Shown piece after piece: positions 39,410 through 43,474 of a stretch of DNA of 43,474 nucleotides. Source of the stretch: Limnohabitans sp. (GTDB taxonomy: Bacteria > Pseudomonadota > Gammaproteobacteria > Burkholderiales > Burkholderiaceae_C). Numbering within the stretch: the first letter of the stretch is position 1; every line of letters begins with the position of its first letter. The stretch spans positions 1 to 43,474 of the forward strand of contig NZ_JAFEIF010000013.1 of assembly GCF_017848645.1 (NCBI RefSeq), given 5' to 3'. A program made the translations under genes and the position numbers. The notes under the pieces are model-generated. The model had not been told where the DNA came from. It worked only from the letters and a program-made list of their open reading frames with translations, and ran no database searches.

Positions 39410-41161
39410 ATGATTTTGGTGCCACAAGAGCGCATAGACCACTATGTGCAGCAGGGCTGGTGGGGCGGGCTGACCTTGGCTGAACGCTTTCTGGAAACCG
39501 CCGAACGCCAACCGGATGCGCTGGCCGTGGCCGATGCGCCCAATCGCTTGGCCATCAGTGGTCAGGCCCCGGAACGCTGGAGCTGGTTGGCGTTGTTGAC
39601 CCAAGTGGGCCGCTGGACGGCTTGGCTTCAGGCGCAGGGCTTGCACAAGGACGATGTGCTGGTCATGCAACTGCCCAACTGCGTCGACATGCACGCCGTT
39701 TACCTGGCCTGTGCGGTCAGCGGTATCGTGGTCTCGCCCGTCCCGGTCCAATACCGGGCCCATGAGCTCTTGCATGTGTTGCGCATCACGCAGGCACGGG
39801 TGGCCATCACCAACCTGACGGTGGGTGGTTTTGCCCAGGCCCGCATGTGGGCCAACTTGGCCGAAGCGCATCCAGAGGTGCCGCGTGTGTGGTCCTTGGG
39901 CCAAGCCAGCGCACCCGATTGGCCAGTGGGGGTTTCGCCGATCCAGCCTGAACTCGACCGCACAATGGCCTGGTCGGCCAACGAGATGCGCCAGCACATG
40001 CAGCGCATCGGACTGAGCGCCCATGATGTGTTGACCATCTGCTGGACTTCGGGCACGGAAGCCTCACCCAAGGGCGTGCCACGCAACCACAACGAGTGGC
40101 TGATCGTGGGTCAGTCGGTGGTGGATGCCGGGCAACTGCAGGCCGGAGCCCGACTGCTCATCCCCTTTCCCTTTGTCAACATGGCTGGACTGTCCACCAG
40201 CCTGGCCGCTTGGTTGCTGGTGGGCGGTGAACTGCACCACCATCACCCGTTTGACCTGGATGTCTTCATCGAGCAGTTGCGGGGGCATGCCATGGACTAC
40301 ACCGTCGCCGCGCCTGCGGTGCTGAGCTTGTTGCTCAAACAACCCGAGAAGCTGCAGGGCATCGACTTGTCACGCTTGAAACGCGTGGGCTCGGGTGGTG
40401 GCCCTGTTGCCGAATGGCTGGTCGAGCAATGCGCTGAAAAGCTGGGCGTCGAGGTGGTCAACTATTTCGGCTCCAACGAAGGGGCCGCGCTTTCGGCCGC
40501 CCCGCAAGATGTGCCTGACCGGCGTCAACGGGCCAGTTTTTTCCCGCGCATTGGCGTGGCTGGTTTTGACTGGTCGCTGTCCAATTCCCGCAAGATCCGC
40601 ACCCGTTTGGTGGACCTGGACACCGAAGCGGACATCACCGCCCCGGGCCAAGTTGGCGAGTTGCGGTTTTTGGGCCCCACGATTTTCAGCGGTTACTACC
40701 GCTCGCCCGAACTGACGGCCCGCGCTTTTGACGCGCAGGGTTATTACCGCACCGGCGATTTGTTCGAGATCGCCGGCGAGCGCAGCCAGTTCTACCGCTT
40801 TGCGGGCCGCCACAAGGACATCGTGGTGCGGGGCGGGATGAACATTTCCTCCGAAGAGGTGGAAAACCTGTTGCTGTCACACCCCAAGGTGCGCGAAGTG
40901 GCGGTCATCGGCTGGCCCGATTCGGTGCTGGGTGAACGCTTGTGCGCGGTGGTGGTCACGCAAACCGGCCAAGCGCTGGAATTGTCTGAACTGTTGCAAC
41001 ACCTCAAGGAGGTGGAGCAGGTGGCGGCCTTCAAGCTGCCAGAGCGGCTGGTGATCTTGTCTGAACTGCCACGCAACCCATTGGGCAAGGTGCTCAAGCG
41101 CCAGCTGCGCGAGCAGCTTCACGCCCCGTTGCAGACGTCTTTGCTGGAGAAAACGCCATGA
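39410..41161 (+). CDS. AMP-forming acyl/aryl-CoA ligase
   Basis: A 583-residue ANL-superfamily enzyme that activates a carboxylic acid through an acyl-adenylate to a CoA thioester. Seen: P-loop-like 'WTSGTEASPKGVPRNHNEW', 'VVNYFGSNEGAALS' (A5 region), 'YYRTGDLFE' (A7), hinge 'RFAGRHKDIVVRGGMNISSE' (A8), and the catalytic lysine in 'NPLGKVLKRQL' (A10). AAGGGG 6 nt before the ATG is a good ribosome-binding site. It begins 9 bp after the dioxygenase. Its acid substrate could be an oxidised product of the dioxygenase aldehyde; this is inference. Confidence 0.92.
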   Translation: MILVPQERIDHYVQQGWWGGLTLAERFLETAERQPDALAVADAPNRLAISGQAPERWSWLALLTQVGRWTAWLQAQGLHKDDVLVMQLPNCVDMHAVYLACAVSGIVVSPVPVQYRAHELLHVLRITQARVAITNLTVGGFAQARMWANLAEAHPEVPRVWSLGQASAPDWPVGVSPIQPELDRTMAWSANEMRQHMQRIGLSAHDVLTICWTSGTEASPKGVPRNHNEWLIVGQSVVDAGQLQAGARLLIPFPFVNMAGLSTSLAAWLLVGGELHHHHPFDLDVFIEQLRGHAMDYTVAAPAVLSLLLKQPEKLQGIDLSRLKRVGSGGGPVAEWLVEQCAEKLGVEVVNYFGSNEGAALSAAPQDVPDRRQRASFFPRIGVAGFDWSLSNSRKIRTRLVDLDTEADITAPGQVGELRFLGPTIFSGYYRSPELTARAFDAQGYYRTGDLFEIAGERSQFYRFAGRHKDIVVRGGMNISSEEVENLLLSHPKVREVAVIGWPDSVLGERLCAVVVTQTGQALELSELLQHLKEVEQVAAFKLPERLVILSELPRNPLGKVLKRQLREQLHAPLQTSLLEKTP

Positions 41162-41862
41162 AGCCTGTGCTGCTTTTGATCCCCGGCATGCTCAACGATG
41201 CCCGCATCTGGCGCGATGTGACTGCACAGATGCAGGGCTTGGCCGAAGTCCGCATCGCAGATGTGCTGACGCAAGACAGCATCGCCCACATGGCGCGCGA
41301 TGCGCTGGCCCAGGTGAGCGATGTGGAGCCGGGGCGTCCGGTCCTTCTGGTGGGTTTTTCCATGGGGGGTTATGTGGCCATCGAATTGCTGGCCACTTGC
41401 CCCACACGCTGGCATTCGGCGCTGCTCATGTCGACCTCGTGCCTGCCTGATTCGGCCCAGAGTGCCGCAGGTCGTGAAAAAGCCATCGCCGCCTTCCAGG
41501 CCGATTTTGAAACCACGCTGCAAGCAGTGGCGCTGCGAGGCCTGGCCCAGCCGAATGCCGCATTGCAAGACAGGCTGGGCGACATGATGCGCACGGTGGG
41601 TGCCGCCACTGCCATCCGCCAGACCCAAGCCATCAGCCGCCGCAGCGACCACCGCGCGGCTCTGGAGACCTTGACAGTGCCTGTGCATGTCCTGTGTGGT
41701 TGCCAGGACCGCATCACGCTGCCAGCCTGGTCGCAGACGCTGGCCGACACCATTTCCGCGTCCACCTTGCACTGGGTCGACGATGCAGGTCACATGCTGC
41801 CGCTGGAGCAGCCTCGGGCCGTTGCGGCCGTGTTGAGTCGGATGCTGCCCCGCAGCAAATAG
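41158..41862 (+). CDS. Alpha/beta hydrolase
   Basis: A 234-residue soluble alpha/beta-fold hydrolase. The nucleophile elbow is 'VGFSMGGYVAIEL' (Ser), the acid is the Asp in 'CGCQDRITLP', and the catalytic His is in 'VDDAGHMLPLEQP'. No signal peptide. The start overlaps the ligase stop by 4 nt (ATGA), showing tight coupling. It may release an acid or hydrolyse an ester or ring product in the same pathway; the substrate cannot be read from the sequence. Confidence 0.9.
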   Translation: MKPVLLLIPGMLNDARIWRDVTAQMQGLAEVRIADVLTQDSIAHMARDALAQVSDVEPGRPVLLVGFSMGGYVAIELLATCPTRWHSALLMSTSCLPDSAQSAAGREKAIAAFQADFETTLQAVALRGLAQPNAALQDRLGDMMRTVGAATAIRQTQAISRRSDHRAALETLTVPVHVLCGCQDRITLPAWSQTLADTISASTLHWVDDAGHMLPLEQPRAVAAVLSRMLPRSK

Positions 41863-41890
41863 TCATTTCATCCAAAAACGGAGACACACC

Positions 41891-42871
41891 ATGCAAAAAC
41901 GCCATTTCCTCAAGCTCGCCACAACCGCCGCTGCCAGTGCCTTGCTGCCTGCTTCCCGGGCCTTCGCCCAGTCTTTTCCGGAGCGTCCGGTTCGGGTGGT
42001 GGTGCCTTTTGCCGCCGGCAACACGCTCGATGCCGCTTTGCGCCAGGTGGCCGAGGAGTTCAAGAAAAGCACCGGTCAAGCGATGATCGTGGACAACCGA
42101 CCCGGGGGCTCTGGCTTCATTGCGGCCCAGGCGGTCATGAATGCGGCGCCCGATGGCTACACCTTGCTGATGCCCAACACCAGCATGTTGACCATCAACC
42201 CCCACACCTTCAGCCGCTTGCCCTACGACCCCGAGCGCAGTTTTCGGCAGGTGACGGGTTTTGTGGGTGCATCCATGGTGATGGCTGTGCACAGCAGCGT
42301 GCCTGCCAACAACCTCAAAGAGTTCGTGGCGTGGGCCAAAACCCAGTCCAAGGTGGCTTACGCCTCCTTCACGGCGGGCAACTCGTCGCACTTTGCTGGC
42401 GTCATCCTGAACCAACGCGCGGGCATCGACATGCTGCATGTGCCTTTCAATGGCACGCCTCCTGCCGTGCAAAACCTGATCAGTGGCGAAGTGCAGGCGG
42501 CCTTTTTGCCACTGTTGGCCGTCAAGCCGCACCTCGAATCCGGCCGGGTCAAGGTGATCGCCATCACCAGCACCAACCGCTCACCGCTGTTGCCTGCGGT
42601 GGCCACCTTCAAAGAGCAAGGTTTCCCCAGCTTGGAAATTTACATCTGGTCATCGATTGCCGCCCCGGCAGGCACGCCGGACGCCGTGATCATGAAGCTC
42701 AATGCCGAAATCAACAAAGCGATGATGGTGCCCGAAGTTCGGGAAAAATGGCGCACCATGGACTTCAGCGCGCTGGCCATGAGCCCGGAGCAGATCAAAA
42801 CCTTCATCGCCGCCGATTACACGCGCTGGGCCGAGGCGGTCAAAATTTCCGGCTTCAAGGCCAACGAATGA
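41891..42871 (+). CDS. Bug-family periplasmic binding protein (tripartite tricarboxylate transporter type)
   Basis: A 326-residue exported solute receptor. The signal peptide (about 1-26, ending 'SRAFAQ') begins 'QKRHFLKLATTAAAS', a Tat-like motif with Lys-Arg in place of the twin arginines, common in this family. The mature protein starts 'SFPERPVRVVVPFAAGNTLD', with 'VDNRPGGSGFIAAQAVMNAA', 'PDGYTLLMPN' and 'FNGTPPAVQNLISGEVQAAF', all typical Bug features. These proteins bind carboxylates, often aromatic. No membrane TctA/TctB genes are visible, as is usual for orphan Bug proteins in Burkholderiales. GGAG lies 8 nt before the ATG. Confidence 0.94.
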   Translation: MQKRHFLKLATTAAASALLPASRAFAQSFPERPVRVVVPFAAGNTLDAALRQVAEEFKKSTGQAMIVDNRPGGSGFIAAQAVMNAAPDGYTLLMPNTSMLTINPHTFSRLPYDPERSFRQVTGFVGASMVMAVHSSVPANNLKEFVAWAKTQSKVAYASFTAGNSSHFAGVILNQRAGIDMLHVPFNGTPPAVQNLISGEVQAAFLPLLAVKPHLESGRVKVIAITSTNRSPLLPAVATFKEQGFPSLEIYIWSSIAAPAGTPDAVIMKLNAEINKAMMVPEVREKWRTMDFSALAMSPEQIKTFIAADYTRWAEAVKISGFKANE

Positions 42872-43474
42872 GCGCGCGTCTTCCTTTTCCATTGCGCCTG
42901 CCGGTGGTGGCCGCGCCCATGTTTCTGGTCTCCGGGCCGGACTTGGTGCTCGCCGCTTGCCGTGCAGGGATTGTGGGGGCCTTTCCGACGCCCAATGCCA
43001 GGCCGATCGAGGTGCTGGAAGATTGGATGCAGCAGATCACCCAGGGCCTGGCGCGCGCGCGAAACGAACAGCCGCCTGAAACCATCGGCCCCTGGTGCGC
43101 CAACCTGATCACCCATTCGTCCAACACCCGCTTGCCTGAAGACCTGGCGTTGATCGCCAAATACAAGCCCCCTGTGGTGGTCACGGCGCTGGGCAGCCCC
43201 AAGCCCGCCATTGAAGTGGTGCATGGCTATGGCGGCATGGTTCTGGCGGACGTGATCAACCTGACACTGGCGCGCAAGGCGGTGGCGGCTGGCGCCGATG
43301 GGCTGGCTTGCATCACGGCGGGTGCGGGGGGGCACACGGGCTTTTTGTCACCCTTTGCATTTGTCAGCGCCGTGCGCGAATTTTTTGACGGCGTGGTGGT
43401 GGTGGGCGGGGGCATCAGCGACGGCTGGGGTGTGGCAGGTGCCCTCGCGGCCGGGGCCGACCTGGTTTACATGG
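42868..43474 (+). CDS. Nitronate monooxygenase family protein, truncated by the window end
   Basis: The first ~202 residues of an FMN-dependent TIM-barrel protein of the nitronate monooxygenase (2-nitropropane dioxygenase) family. Seen: 'PLRLPVVAAPMFLVSGPDLV', 'AACRAGIVGAFPTPNAR', 'VAAGADGLACITAGAGGHTG' (FMN-phosphate and His region) and 'VVVVGGGISDGWGVAGALAA'. The ATG overlaps the Bug stop by 4 nt, so it belongs to the same operon. Members oxidise alkyl nitronates, but many have unknown flavin-dependent functions, including enoyl-ACP reductase-like ones; the role here is open. The C-terminal third is missing. Confidence 0.9.
   Translation, partial: MSARLPFPLRLPVVAAPMFLVSGPDLVLAACRAGIVGAFPTPNARPIEVLEDWMQQITQGLARARNEQPPETIGPWCANLITHSSNTRLPEDLALIAKYKPPVVVTALGSPKPAIEVVHGYGGMVLADVINLTLARKAVAAGADGLACITAGAGGHTGFLSPFAFVSAVREFFDGVVVVGGGISDGWGVAGALAAGADLVYM

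Noticed and set aside
1..43474. CRISPR arrays, insertion sequences, prophage or integrase genes
   Set aside because: No regularly spaced repeats, transposase or integrase motifs, or phage-like gene blocks were seen on either strand; the tRNA genes show no flanking attachment-site duplication that I could recognise.

Overview
This window looks like a chromosomal segment of a motile, GC-rich betaproteobacterium of the order Burkholderiales, most likely a Comamonadaceae of the Limnohabitans/Rhodoferax type. The assignment rests on gene content and protein style: a divergent fliK-flhB and flhA-flhF-flhG-fliA flagellar block, a tRNA-Leu/tig/clpP/clpX/lon/tRNA-Gly-Gly-Cys block, and a Bug-type solute-binding protein. 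No marker gene allows a firmer placement.

Region 1 (1-21100) is flagellar. It opens with the C-terminal end of a sigma-54 activator of Fis type. A minus-strand motor operon follows (small membrane protein, motA, motB, perhaps a further membrane-anchored protein), led by a sigma-28-like promoter. Next comes a plus-strand pair encoding a FemAB/GNAT-fold transferase and a surface-adhesin-E-like exported protein. The large minus-strand export/switch operon is fliK-fliL-fliM-fliN-fliO-fliP-fliQ-fliR-flhB, and it continues without a break into three tightly coupled genes I cannot assign to a known flagellar function. Divergent from fliK runs flhA-flhF-flhG-fliA, followed by two unrecognised genes and then fliS with its own near-consensus sigma-28 promoter. 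Sigma-54-type promoter sequences face both ways between fliK and flhA. The classic cascade (sigma-54 activator, then a middle operon carrying fliA, then sigma-28 late genes) can therefore be read largely from DNA in this window.

Region 2 (21100-30300) is housekeeping and envelope. It holds tRNA-Pro and tRNA-Arg, hemH (ferrochelatase), a divergent HAD phosphatase and a glutathione S-transferase. Two squalene/phytoene-synthase-family genes follow (HpnD-like and squalene-synthase-like). A two-gene RND efflux pump (lipoprotein adaptor plus permease) comes next, with a sigma-70-like promoter that abuts a TetR-type palindrome.

Region 3 (30300-37000) is protein quality control: tRNA-Leu, tig, clpP, clpX, lon, then two identical tRNA-Gly(GCC) genes and tRNA-Cys. 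clpP and lon each have a plausible heat-shock (sigma-32) promoter, and a terminator lies between clpP and clpX.

Region 4 (37000-43474) looks like a catabolic island. An IclR regulator diverges from a compact operon encoding a four-histidine carotenoid-oxygenase/lignostilbene-dioxygenase-family enzyme, an AMP-forming acyl-CoA ligase, an alpha/beta hydrolase, a Bug-type periplasmic binding protein and a nitronate-monooxygenase-family flavoprotein cut by the window end. A pathway that cleaves a stilbene- or apocarotenoid-like compound and activates the product with CoA is the simplest reading, but the substrate cannot be read from the sequence.

No insertion sequence, prophage, integrase or CRISPR array was seen, and no gene-free stretch exceeds 300 bases.
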